A stretch of 20,000 bases of DNA from Botryococcus braunii (GCA_002005505.1 KV908342.1:492679-512678), one strand, 5' to 3'. Counted from the stretch's first letter, positions 9,014 through 18,845 are shown. Numbers and translations: made by a program. The notes: generated from the sequence alone by a model not told the origin.

Positions 9014-9174
9014 GGCATGATGTCAGTAAACCGGAGGTGTCAGCAATGATTGATTTGCCGCACCACATGGATCACTGGTTCAGCGAAAGCAGCCCCCGAG
9101 CAGAACCTATGATTGTTACATGTTTGGTCCCAAAACATGTGGCCAAGGAATCTGCTGCATCCATTCCCAGCCCA
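9014..9174 (+). CDS. Likely exon of the coiled-coil protein gene
   Basis: The frame reads HDVSKPEVSAMIDLPHHM, then DHWFSESSPRAEP, then MIVTCLVPKHVAKESAASI and PSP. It ends at a strong donor (CCA/GTGAGTACC at 9175) in phase 0, which fits the next exon. The start is uncertain. AGCAGCAG/GG at 9014 is phase 1 and would match the donor at 7762. The same frame is open upstream to an ATG at 8902, so the exon could instead be longer or the first of the gene. The family is not recognised. Confidence 0.42.
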
Positions 9175-9499
9175 GTGAGTACCTAAATTCTGAAGCGATC
9201 TTGCAATCCACTTGTCTTGTACTGAAATGATGAATAGAATTGGCCGAATAGTGGGAAACTTTACTTGATGTTCTATCGATGGGGGCGGATGCGAGCGTGC
9301 GGGCGTGCGTATGTATGTGGTTTTTTGGGTTGGGGGGGGGGGGTTGTGGGGTGGGGATGGGGGTGCAAGTTTGTGTCTGTAAGTGTGCACGTGCATGCGG
9401 GGGGCATAGATTGAGAACAACATTGTGGTTGCTATGGAGGCAGGTCTTGGGATAAGTGGTCAGGCAGTGGCTCTTACAAAGTTTTTGTTGTTTGAGCAG

Positions 9500-9640
9500 G
9501 TATGCTCACCAAGTGTGCTCAGCAGTCAGCAGCTGCAGATATGGAGGGCAATGGCGAAAGCAAAAGAACCTGCTCCGAGCATCCGGGGCTTAACTGCCGT
9601 CCATTCTATGCCCCAAATGGTCCCTGGGAAAGGATCCCAG
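9500..9640 (+). CDS. Coiled-coil protein gene, internal exon
   Basis: The 47 codons are flanked by GAGCAG and CCCAG/GTAACT, phase 0 at both ends. They read VCSPSVLSSQQLQIWRAMAK, then AKEPAPSIRGLTAVHSMPQ, then MVPGKGSQ. The segment is Ser/Pro/Gln-rich and probably mostly unstructured. A second open frame crosses the same exon, but only this one agrees in phase with the exons on both sides. No known domain. Confidence 0.55.
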
Positions 9641-10059
9641 GTAACTATATGTCACCTTGTGGCTTTGATGCAGTACTGCATGGTGGTGTCTTTACTCTCA
9701 CTGTCGAGGCGTTATATTTGCCATTGTATTCATGATGTATTATAAGAATTCTTTGTTGGAGTTCAGCACCACTTGGAGGATGGCAAGCAGTTTTGTTTGT
9801 GGAAGAGCCCAGCTCCCGGGCTGTGCAAGTATGTTTTGCAATCTCAGGTTGCTTGTGGTGGACCGTGATTTTATTGCAAGCAGCTTTTGTAGCTGCAAGT
9901 GGCTGCCCGGTGTAACTCAGAAATAGCCAACTTGTCCTGCAATGCAATATGCACTCCAGAAGTTGTGGTTCTCCGTCCAATATTCTATTTCATGCTCTCT
10001 GATCAGAAAATGTCTCTTGGTATGCATGGGGTCGTGACATTGTTAACAACTGCATGCAG

Positions 10060-10587
10060 GAGAATGCAAAGTCACAAGGGGGAAAGCACCTGGATGATGG
10101 AGGCGAGTTGGGTTCTGGCAATGGTATGAAATGGCAGCATCCAACAGAGTCTTCACTTGCGCCAAACTCTCCATCTCCACTGCCACGCAAGGTGGTCTCT
10201 CGGTGTTTCTCTGAGGAGGATTGGTCTGTATCTAGTGGAGGCACAGAGCTCACAGAAGCTTCAAGTACAGCATCGGAGCAGCTGTTTGACATGGGAAAAT
10301 CTGGCGAATGCTCTTGCCACACTATGTCCTCTCTATCCTCTCTTGCTAGCTCCATACAAAGCTGCCCGCCTTCTACAATGAGTAAGGCAGACACGGGCCT
10401 TGATTCAGTTGCATATGATCAGCGGATGACCGACCGGTCAAGCAATGGGGCAGCCCATCCGACAGCTCCCAACCCCACCGTGGATACGCAGCGAGAGGCT
10501 TATGAAGCGACTGTTGCCTCCCTTCGCTCGGAGTTGGCAGCCTTGCAGAGGGATCAAGAACGTACTAACATTGCTTTGCAAGCTAAG
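10060..10587 (+). CDS. Coiled-coil protein gene, large Ser-rich exon
   Basis: This 528-bp, 176-codon exon lies between GCATGCAG and CTAAG/GTATGT, phase 0 at both ends. It starts ENAKSQGGKHLDDGG, passes through a Ser/Thr-rich low-complexity middle (CHTMSSLSSLASSIQSC), and ends in the start of a coiled coil (YEATVASLRSELAALQRDQE, then RTNIALQAK). Spacing of Val/Leu/Ala with charged residues fits a heptad pattern from about the last 30 residues onward. The open frame is far longer than its neighbours and coincides with clean splice sites, which is the main evidence for this gene. The role is unknown. Confidence 0.75.
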
Positions 10588-10876
10588 GTATGTTTAGATG
10601 TATCCATTTTCAATGATAGGAATGTGGGCTCCCATGTATTGTTCTTCTTCTTGTTTAGGCATCTTGTTATTGCGCCTTTGGTAACATTTGAATGGGATGG
10701 GGTGCGAGCTTTACTCTTCTCCCTGTGTCGGCTGCAATGGAGAAAAACTGAAAATGATTCCATGCACTATCCCCCGCTACCCAAACTATTTTCCCCGTCC
10801 CCTCCCCTCTCTGGCCCCCCTCTCCCCCCCCCCCCCCTCCCACACATTCGCACACTTTTACGCTCTCGCTTTCGCT

Positions 10877-10907
10877 CCCCCCCGGGGGGAAGGGGGGGGG
10901 GGGGGGG
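10877..10907 (+). repeat. C7-G6-AA-G16 homopolymer junction
   Basis: A C run turns directly into a G run, then AA, then a longer G run, inside an intron of the coiled-coil gene. A close relative with C6-G6-AGA-G14 lies at 13358-13386, and C16-G6 at 5333-5354. Confidence 0.9.
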
Positions 10908-11334
10908 CATGGCTGGGGTTTGAAGTAAGGGTGGAGAGTGAGTTGGTGAGCTAATGTGTTGTGTGGCCCCGTTTGGCTGCTTGGGCTGTCAAAGACTTGT
11001 TTACTTCAATGGAGAAGAGCTGTCCTTTTGCCTTCCTGGCTGGTGTGGTGGGTACTTATCCCGCCTTCCAAGTCCAGGCCTGAGGAGTTGTACATGAGAG
11101 CAAGGTGATTCTGCATGGCGCCCTTTCCCCTCCATCGGCCCTCCATCATGTAAGGAATGCTGCCCGACTTTGAGGCAACCGTGTGGGCTTGTGTGTGCCC
11201 TTGCGCACGTCCTAACCCAGTGCCTTTTTGGGGGGAGGGGGGAGGCTTGCCATCACCTGGTATCGAAGGGGTTGAGTCATTTGAGGATGGGTTTTTGATG
11301 GTGCACTGCGTGACAATGGGCCTGGGTTTTGCAG

Positions 11335-11541
11335 ACGAATGAGTGTGAGAGTTTGCTGCAAGTCGTGCGTGAACTGACAGAATCGCGGTGCAAATTGGTG
11401 AATGCCCGTGTGGGGCTGATGGAGCTAGCTGCTGATTTGGAGCAAGAAAACACGCGGCTGTCACGCATTACTGATTTGTCACGGACCATCTCCCGGGAAA
11501 ATTTGGACAAGGCTAATGCTGCATATTGCTATGCAGAAAAG
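11335..11541 (+). CDS. Coiled-coil protein gene, coiled-coil exon
   Basis: The 69 codons lie between TTTTGCAG and GAAAAG/GTACTC, both phase 0. They read TNECESLLQVVRELTESRCK, then LVNARVGLMELAADLEQEN, then TRLSRITDLSRTISRENLDK and ANAAYCYAEK. Leucines and other hydrophobics recur at heptad-like spacing (LLQVV, LTES, LVNA, LMELAADLEQE), continuing the coiled coil begun in the preceding exon. I do not recognise the family. The preceding intron (10588-11334) holds C/G homopolymer junctions and no other gene. Confidence 0.75.
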
Positions 11542-11744
11542 GTACTCCGATATTGTTCCTGATGTTGTGATGCAAGTCTGTATGGTGAACTCTTTAAAAG
11601 TAGGTACGGGCTTTACTTGGTGTTGGTTACAAAGACCTGTCAATTCTCTGGCTAGATCTTGCTGAGTGGCAAGGTATGTCTGGTTGTCCTTGTGCAACTC
11701 GAATGTCAGTTTACTGACTGGGACTGTTGACTTCAATGGGGTAG

Positions 11745-11948
11745 GCGAAAGACGAAGCATATAAGCAGCGGCAAGTAGCTGCCGCATTACGGTGCGCTAA
11801 CAGCCAGCTGGAGCAAGAGAAGCAGGCTTTGCTGAAGCGCTTGGAGTCCTTATCTGCTCTGCAAGCAGCAAATTCGTCTGAAAACACCGGCCCATCAGCA
11901 TGCATGCTTGCCTTCACGGCCTCATGGGCCCTCAAGGCGACCTACTGA
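11745..11948 (+). CDS. Coiled-coil protein gene, last exon
   Basis: The 67 codons plus TGA follow acceptor GGGGTAG, phase 0. They read AKDEAYKQRQVAAALRCANS, then QLEQEKQALLKRLESLSAL, then QAANSSENTGPSACML and AFTASWALKATY. The helical heptads end around LESLSALQAA, followed by a short tail with a mildly hydrophobic end. No donor GT interrupts before the stop. With the three preceding exons this gives about 360 residues; with the tentative upstream exons, about 490. Confidence 0.7.
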   Translation, partial: AKDEAYKQRQVAAALRCANSQLEQEKQALLKRLESLSALQAANSSENTGPSACMLAFTASWALKATY

Positions 11949-13357
11949 ACCTGCCTGATTGCGCTTTGTGTAGTAGGGTAGCGCGATCGTATCGGGGGTG
12001 CAGATTAGCTGGGTGCGATTCGGGCACTGGGCCCTGTCTAGCATAAGTAGGACACTTTGGGCCGAAGTTGAATGAAGTTGGCAAGCCTTGGGAGGGTCGT
12101 TGCTTTCCTTGGGTTTCATTTACTCACAAAACACTTTCCTGGACTAGGCAGGGCTGAAGAGCAGCATCCTTAGAGCCAGAGCAGGCCCAAGCAGGCCTGT
12201 ACAAACAACTGTCTTACTGAGATGTGGGCTGCCATGTCTTCAAGTCCTTCAAGCGGTTTGCTGGTCATGTTCTCTTATGTCTCCTCTTCCTGTTTAACGC
12301 CGAGAAGCAGTACTCGAAAGAGGTCCATGTATCTTTTCATCATGTGTGTACATTGCTGTTTGAGCTGTCCAAACGATTCAATCAGTGCCCAAGTTTTGTT
12401 TCAGACATCGCCATTGCATCCATGTTGAGGCTGTCTGAGGGCCAAGTGGCTGGTCATGCTGGAGCTGACCAGGGGGTGCTGGTCAGCTGGCTGGTAGCGT
12501 TCTCTGCTAAGAGTGAGTGGAGGGGGTCTGCGAGGGCCATCCTGGTGGGGTGGAGGTTATGATATGGCCTATTATTTGCACCATGCTGTTCCAGGGCTAG
12601 AGCTGATGCTGGCAGACATCGGGCTGAAAGTCTCCCAGTCGTCACTCTTGAGGCTTGGGGTAGAAGGTTACAGCTCTTTTTTGTGCAGGCCAGCAGCCTT
12701 TCCTTTGCCTCCTTGGCACTCGGCAAGCCATTTCCAAGTTCTCATTTCATATGTTGTAATACCTCATGGATGCAGTACCTTTCTGTGCGTGGCGGTCCTG
12801 TAGAAGCCTGAATGTAGCGTGGTATGTAAGACATCATAATCTTGTACATTTTAAGAGAGGACCTGGTGCATGTAGCGTGGCGAAGTCACTTTGCATGTTC
12901 AGGACAGGTCTCTGTTCCCGTTCATATTCAAGCCCAAGGAATGCAGTGTAGCCATCTGGAGTGAAAGGACATTTTTGGTTCCAAGTTTGAAGGATGGCAC
13001 AGTGGCCTCTCTTTTTGGGGATCCGTGCGTGAATGCCACTCTGCTTCAGGAGATGTCCGGGACCCATGGCATGGGTCCCTTGCCCTTACATCTTATAGGC
13101 TGGATAAAGCCTTTGGTGTCTTTGCAGAATCTGGAGAAAGAGCCCATTGGAGCAGCACTGAGGGATTCACAAGATGATTGTACCAGTTTTTTTGTTGGCA
13201 ACATGTTCAGAAGTGCACATTACAATCGTGTGGCTGGAAGGGTGTGTTGGGGATCTTCTTTTTGGAATTTCGCTGCCTAAATGAGGTGGCAAGCAGCAGC
13301 ACCAGGTGTCCCCTGTGCCGAATCCTTGTGATGCTTGCAGGGGGAAGGCTCGCATGT

Positions 13358-13386
13358 CCCCCCGGGGGGAGAGGGGGGGGGGGGGG
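13358..13386 (+). repeat. C6-G6-AGA-G14 homopolymer junction
   Basis: This is the second near-copy of the C-run/G-run junction seen at 10877, here in intergenic DNA. The C6G6 core is self-complementary and the following G run could form a quadruplex. Confidence 0.9.
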
Positions 13387-13660
13387 CTAATGAGGCTGAC
13401 TGGCGTCTTTTCACCACTTCAGCCTCGCGTGCCTTGATGCTTGTAATTCTATAGTACACAAAAGATTAGTCATCGGTTTCTTTCATGCACCTCGTTTAGT
13501 TCTGGGTGAGGGATTGGCCCATGAGGAGTGGCTGCAAATTGTGCCGAGGAGCAAGCAGCAGGAAGTTGGAAGAGGATTTGGCTGCAGATGGAAGTTTTCT
13601 GTGCATTTCTGTTGCAGTTGACATGCTCTTTCCCATGGCACCACACTGTTCAGGGCCTAC

Positions 13661-13723
13661 CCCGCCAGAGTTGTGTGGATTTTGACTAACCTGGTGAGTC
13701 AAAATCCACACAACTCTGGCGGG
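13661..13723. repeat. Perfect 27-bp inverted repeat with 9-nt loop
   Basis: The left arm 13661-13687 (begins CCCGCCAGAGTTG) is perfectly complementary to the right arm 13697-13723 (ends AACTCTGGCGGG). The loop 13688-13696 is AACCTGGTG. If transcribed it would form a long uninterrupted stem. No gene, terminal repeat of a known element, or target-site duplication was recognised around it. Confidence 0.97.
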
Positions 13724-14579
13724 TTATTTGGATTGTACCTCATCAGGTTAGTTGAATTTTATTGTCTGAAATGATAGGTATTCATAGATGTCAGCGCACG
13801 TTGTATGATAAGTATCAATGGTGTAGAGTTCATGCAGGGTGGTTTGTGTTCTAATCGGAATTTGACAGGTAATTTGAAGCGCATGAACTGCCAATTAAGA
13901 TGAGAGTGTTTCTTTTGAGAGCGCACTGGAATTGTTACTTTCATGCGAACTCTGAAGCTGGGATGTGAGAAAGTTGTGAATATCTTCCCACCTTGAGAGT
14001 ATTTTAATCCTTCCGTTCTTTAAAGAGGCAAGTTTAGGGACATGCGTTAACATTTTAAGGGGGCATTGTCAAGAAGATCTTTTCCAGATGGTGGCACGGC
14101 TGCATGGTAGCTCTGTGTGCCATATTGTGGATTCCTTGGAAGTCGTCACGGCGTATTTTCGTTTGTCTAAATCCGTTTTGAGGCACATTGCCCATTAGTT
14201 TAGTTGTTGGGTTGGGCAGGGTAATCAACTTGCCTACCAGCTGTGGAAGACCTATTTGGTCGAGGTTCAAGAAATGACTGTTTATTTGCTTACTAGAAGA
14301 GCATTTCGTTGCATGACTTTGAAGTTCAGACTGAAACGCTCTGCCTGCTGTACTAGCCTGCAGTAACTGCTAGGCAGGAAAAAGAGCGAGACATCAGTTG
14401 ATATAGGACATCTGAGCTCCGACGTGGAAATTATCCATGCTGGATTTTGGGTCGTGCAGGCATCATTTGATGGCTAGCAATTCTGAGGGATGTCGTGCGC
14501 CTGCTATGCGTCTTTTTGTCGCTTCAAATTCAAGTTTTATTCAAGAGCGATTTGGCACCAAGAGACTTCATAAAGTGTG

Positions 14580-14608
14580 GTTAGGGCTGTAGTAATAACA
14601 GCCCTAAC
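14580..14608. repeat. 11-bp perfect inverted repeat with 7-nt loop
   Basis: GTTAGGGCTGT at 14580-14590 pairs with ACAGCCCTAAC at 14598-14608 around the loop AGTAATA. It is in intergenic DNA with no assigned function. Confidence 0.9.
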
Positions 14609-15132
14609 AGTCATGACCGTGGTTTGTCGTACCTGTTCCTTCTGGACGGTCGGTTATTTTGACATGTCCCGTACCTGAAAAGTTAAGGGTGTGCTCCAGA
14701 CTGTAGATGGCCATGTTCAAAGACGAAAGAGTTGAGTTTAATGCATATTGCCTGTGCAGCACCATGGGACTCAGTATCTGGGGTTTGAATCGTGCATGGA
14801 GGGTGAGGACTACACTGTACATCTGGCCTTTGTAAAAGTTGTTCAGGTCTGGAAGTATTTGAAGTGAATGCGCAGTGGAGTCGCATTTTGGTGTCCAGGC
14901 CAGCCTCAGTATGTTGTTTTGTAGTGGGATGTTGATCTCATGTGCTGAGTTTACCGTCTTCGTTGTTCCCCAGAGGGTGGGAAGGGGATTGCCAGGAGTA
15001 GGGCTTCAAAGCCTTTCCCGTTTTATGAAAAGTTGATGATGTCTGTTTCACTCCAAATCGAGCAAACTGCTCGTTTGCAGCAGGAATGTGCTTTCCAACT
15101 TTGTTTAATGAACGACGCCCACCAGGCAAAGT

Positions 15133-15379
15133 GCCTATTGAGACCCCAACCCCCAACGAAGAAGTACACATGTGTACAGGAGTGCAGCCCTTATCCAACA
15201 GTAAGGAAACACATGAAAATGCTTTCCTTTTCCTCTTGTTCCCGAGTCCAGTGTACTTATATCTTTAAGCTGGACTTGAACGAAAGGACCGGCCAGAAAA
15301 AGAGTTAGCCTGCAGATATACCCCAGCTGATACTCCAACAAAGAAGAAGCACATGTGTCCAGGGGTGCAGCCCCAATCC
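15133..15379 (+). repeat. Diverged direct duplication of a ~60-bp segment
   Basis: The segment at about 15133-15196 recurs at about 15309-15379. Both share ACATGTGT, then GTGCAGCCC, and a GAAGAAG stretch before them. Read in suitable frames they give VHMCTGVQPLS and KHMCPGVQPQS, so the similarity also survives at protein level. It may be the remains of a duplicated exon or element. Confidence 0.6.
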
Positions 15380-15741
15380 TAACCAAAAAGAAGAAGAAGA
15401 CTGCTTTGTGTCATCCTCATCTCCTAGTCTCTGTGGGAGTAGCCTTCTTACTGGGAAAGGGGATTGTATCTGGTCCATATCCCCCCCCCCCCCCCCGGAA
15501 TACATGCCCAATTAAACTGAAAATCTTGACTCCTTACAGGATATGAACAGATAAAATATACATGACGGTTCTATGTGTGCGCTCAACAGCGGACCTGGTG
15601 ACGTTTCAATCAGAAGTTGGAGGAGAGTTCCGAGGTACCCAGATGAATTCTCATTCCAGGGACACGTCTGGAAAAAGCTCTGCGAGATAATGTTTGGAAA
15701 GCAGTATATCTGAGAGCGCGCACACGCACGCAAGCCGCTCA

Positions 15742-15743
<2 letters not shown>

Positions 15744-15813
<70 letters not shown>

Positions 15814-15827
15814 CACGCACACACACG

Positions 15828-15922
<95 letters not shown>
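15744..15922 (+). repeat. (CA)n microsatellite upstream of NDUFS1
   Basis: About 180 bp of CA dinucleotides with a few CG and GCCA interruptions near 15807-15830. It lies about 570 bp upstream of the NDUFS1 start codon, in the opposite strand sense to the intronic TG tracts. Confidence 0.98.
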
Positions 15923-15923
<1 letters not shown>

Positions 15924-16303
15924 TCCCATCCATCTAGATCTGACATTTGCTCTGCAACTTCGTGACATCTTTATTATTGTACATTGTCAACATTGTTTTG
16001 TTATGGCCAGCCCTGACCGCTGAGAGCCCCCGTAAGCCGCCCGCTTACGACTTATTGTATCACTGCTACTGCCTCTTTTGCATATAGCATTTACTCCCCT
16101 TTTTGCCAGGAGCGGCACAGCTGTTCCTGCAGTGCTCACACATGTTTAACCATCTCGTGTCCAGCAGCTGAGACAGCAGTAACCTCAAAGATTGCTTGGA
16201 CGCTCCTATGTATCCGGGTTTAGTTCGGACACGGCAGCCGTTTGTTTGGGACGGCCGGACGGACTGCGGCTTAAGTTTCGAAGCGCTCAGCGGGAGTCCC
16301 AGA

Positions 16304-16489
16304 CATGATTCCGAAATCATGTATTTGATTCGTCGATTCAGTGACTCGAGTCGCACATAATCTGCTCGTACATGTTCCTGTCTTGGTCCGGTACCTGGTG
16401 TCCTGGACACATACAAATTGTATGATACAATCTCGATCCCTGTCGCGATCCTGGCAATCGAGCACATTGCTTGTTTACACTAAGGCCAA
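16304..16489 (+). promoter_or_regulatory. Probable NDUFS1 promoter/5'UTR region with clustered palindromes
   Basis: Four short palindromes lie within 130 bp: CATGATTCCGAAATCATG (16304-16321), GACTCGAGTC (16343-16352), GTGTCCTGGACAC (16398-16410) and ATTGTATGATACAAT (16417-16431). They are followed by GCGATCC-like words and then the start codon at 16490 in the context GGCCAAATGG. No TATA box is obvious. That these are transcription-factor sites is inference from position and symmetry. Confidence 0.4.
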
Positions 16490-16749
16490 ATGGCGAAGGG
16501 CAAGGTGCTAGGCGCACTATTGCGTCAAGCAGTAAAGGTTGGAGCAGGCTGTAATGGGTGTTGTGCCCCGCACGTTGAGATCGGGGGCTTTGGTCGTAGG
16601 GGTGTTCATGTTACAACTGCCCTGCACCAGGCTCCAGCTGCTGCACCATCAGACACCATTGAAGTGAAAGTGAATGGGAAACCTGTTGATATTCCGAAGG
16701 GAGCAACAGTTATGGCTGCCTGCGACGCAGCGGGGGTGGACATACCAAG
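16490..16749 (+). CDS. NDUFS1: NDUFS1 (complex I 75-kDa Fe-S subunit), exon 1
   Basis: NDUFS1 is the large Fe-S subunit of the matrix arm of mitochondrial NADH:ubiquinone oxidoreductase, carrying electrons from the flavin module toward ubiquinone. The frame begins [20 protein letters not shown]. The first 45 or so residues are rich in Arg/Lys/Ala/Gly with almost no acidic residues, as expected of a mitochondrial presequence. From about residue 56, [18 protein letters not shown] and then [10 protein letters not shown] is the start of the ferredoxin-like 2Fe-2S domain. The donor is CCAAG/GTGCTT at 16750, splitting Arg87 (phase 2). The ATG at 16490 is chosen because it precedes the basic presequence and has a good context. 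Four of its exons lie in this window and it is truncated at the right edge. Confidence 0.93.
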
Positions 16750-17119
16750 GTGCTTCACAACTGTCTTCCTCGGAAAATAGGCGCACTTTTGTTTATGGCT
16801 CAACATCTCCCTTTTTACTCTTGGATTCTCAAAAGACGGGGCCTCATGGAATTTGTGGGGAGAGCTTCCCCGGTAGACGATACCATGCCTTTAAACTGAC
16901 ACAGTTCCTCTTTGGATTGTTATGGGAAAAGTGAACTTAGCTTGTTTAGAAGTTTAATGAGTTCTGTGGGGCTCTTCATCTGCTTTCATGATCATACGCT
17001 CTACACCATAAGCGGACCTGGCCAATGGAACAGTGGCCCACTTGATTCCACGCTTCCATTTCTGGTCCCTTGCAGCACCCCTCCCCCCCCCCGGGGAGGT
17101 GTATTCACAAACAATATAG

Positions 17120-17383
<264 letters not shown>

Positions 17384-17561
17384 TGAGCTTGCCTTCCTCT
17401 GCCAGGCATAAAGCCAAAACAAGTGCACCCAGCAATTTTGCACGTTGAAATGGTTCTCAGGGGGCGCATGGGAGACCCTTGTACCTTTTTCATTACAAAG
17501 CTATCTGCACGAATCGTTGTGGAAGAAGGTCCCCGACAGAAAGTCTGTGATTTATTTGCAG

Positions 17562-17681
17562 GTGGAAAAGAGCCCAAAGCCTGTGGCCTCGTGTGCGATG
17601 CCTGCAGCACCGGGAATGAGCATCAAGACAGACACACCTCTTGTTAAGAAGGCGCGGGAGGGAGTCATGGAGTTCCTTCTG
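17562..17681 (+). CDS. NDUFS1: NDUFS1, exon 3
   Basis: The 40 codons read [20 protein letters not shown], then [20 protein letters not shown]. Cys117 is the fourth N1b ligand, 13 residues after Cys103. The segment reads closer to plant and algal proteins than to the animal form I remember, supporting a green-lineage host. The acceptor is TTATTTGCAG and the donor is CTTCTG/GTAGGG, phase 0. Confidence 0.97.
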
Positions 17682-18498
17682 GTAGGGCTCTGCTTTCCAG
17701 AAGCGCTCCTAACACAAAAAGCAAAGATGACACCCCAGCGTATTTGGACAGCAGAGGGAAAGCTGTCAAAGATGAAGGAAAAGTGCTAGGATGGGGGCGG
17801 GGTTGGGCGTTGGGAGAAAGTTGCCATAAAAGAAAATGCGTATGGTGGGGTTACCACTGGGGGGCTCTGAAGATAGGGTTTCTGGAACTATCAATATTAC
17901 AAAGGCTGTGACAGAAGGTGTCAAAGCATTTGAACCTACCTGAGTTGTGGGGGTGGGAACAAGAGAGGAGGGTAGGGGTCAGAATTGAGGCAAATGTGTC
18001 AAGTGGAGAGTAGTCGTGAAGGGCCGTACGCGTAAGGTGACATGAACGCTGGAAATACGCAGTAGTAGTCGTAGACGGTGCTTTCATGTGACAAAGTGGC
18101 ATTCTTGCAAGGAAGGGGAAATTTCATTTGCTGTGCAGTTAGGAGGGGCAGGGGGGTGGGGGGTGGAGCCATTTTTTGATGCTGAGGTACAACATGTTCC
18201 CCATCAAGTTTATTGTTCCCATTTGTTTTTTGTGTGCGTGGGCGTGTGCGTGTGTGTATGCCGTGTGCGCGCGCGTGTCATGCCTGCCTGCCTGTGCATA
18301 TGAATAACTGTAAATGGGCGTGGTATAGCTTCGGATGAGCGGTACAGGTCTTGTCTTATCATGGGAATGTGGGAGGTGGGGTGTCTTTAGCAACTATCGT
18401 ACTGAATCAGAGCAGCTACATATGTCTTCTACGTGATTTAGCAATCCTCTACAGCTGCAGCATTGAGGCCTCATTATCCTTGTACAGGTGTGTGTGTG

Positions 18499-18564
<66 letters not shown>

Positions 18565-18782
18565 TGTGTGTGTGTGTGTGTGTGCGTGTGTGCGTGCGTG
18601 CGTGCGCGCGCGCGCGTGTGTATGTGCGCGCATGTCCGCGGACGGGGGCGGGCGGGCGGGCTGGCGCACGCGTGTGTCTGCATGTGGGGGCATGACTTTT
18701 CCCTTTTCTGCTCCATTTCTTGGTTCCTCCCCCCCCCCCTTTCGTCATGTGTTCACTTAGCTTCATGCCTGGGTCACTGCAG
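17682..18782 (+). other. NDUFS1 intron 3
   Basis: This 1,101-bp intron contains no recognisable gene. It is G-rich near 18150-18175 and carries the long TG tract. A short pyrimidine run with a C9 tract (about 18729-18741) precedes the acceptor. Confidence 0.8.
18489..18640 (+). repeat. (TG)n tract grading to (CG)n in NDUFS1 intron 3
   Basis: TG repeats run for about 100 bp, then GTGCGTGCG, then an alternating CGCGCGCG segment at about 18605-18616. Alternating purine-pyrimidine DNA of this kind is prone to the Z form. Confidence 0.95.
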
Positions 18783-18845
18783 ATAAACCATCCGCTGGAC
18801 TGCCCTATCTGCGATCAAGGAGGAGAGTGCGATTTGCAGGACCAG
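18783..18845 (+). CDS. NDUFS1: NDUFS1, exon 4 (N5 4Fe-4S ligands)
   Basis: The 21 codons read [19 protein letters not shown] then DQ. His149, Cys153, Cys156 and Cys162 form the H-x3-C-x2-C-x5-C motif that binds the N5 4Fe-4S cluster. The acceptor is GTCACTGCAG and the donor is GACCAG/GTGCGG at 18846, phase 0. The next expected residues (an SMAFG-like start) are not found in frame before 20000, so the following intron exceeds 1.1 kb. Confidence 0.97.

Larger units (their letters stand above)
11949..16489. other. Intergenic region without a confident gene
   Basis: About 4.5 kb separate the coiled-coil gene's stop from the NDUFS1 start. Two plus-strand frames are longer than chance usually gives: 12224-12562 (contains LFELSKRFNQCPSFVSDI) and about 12891-13280 (contains VASLFGDPCVNATLLQEM and EKEPIGAALRDSQDD, preceded by GCATGTTCAG). 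Neither has a recognised domain or a full set of splice signals. No tRNA or rRNA was recognised. Notable non-coding structures (hairpins at 13661 and 14580, a duplication at 15133, a CA tract at 15744, palindromes at 16304) are listed separately. Confidence 0.5.

Noticed and set aside
9502..9735. Alternative frame starting MLTKCAQQ over the exon at 9500-9640
   Set aside because: It does not match the phase of either neighbouring exon, while the other frame matches both.
14160..14300. Possible retroelement or coding remnant
   Set aside because: No reverse transcriptase, integrase or terminal-repeat motif was seen; only short open frames.
16271..16467. Minus-strand frames in the NDUFS1 upstream region
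   Set aside because: No recognisable domain; the region is better explained as promoter and 5'UTR of NDUFS1.
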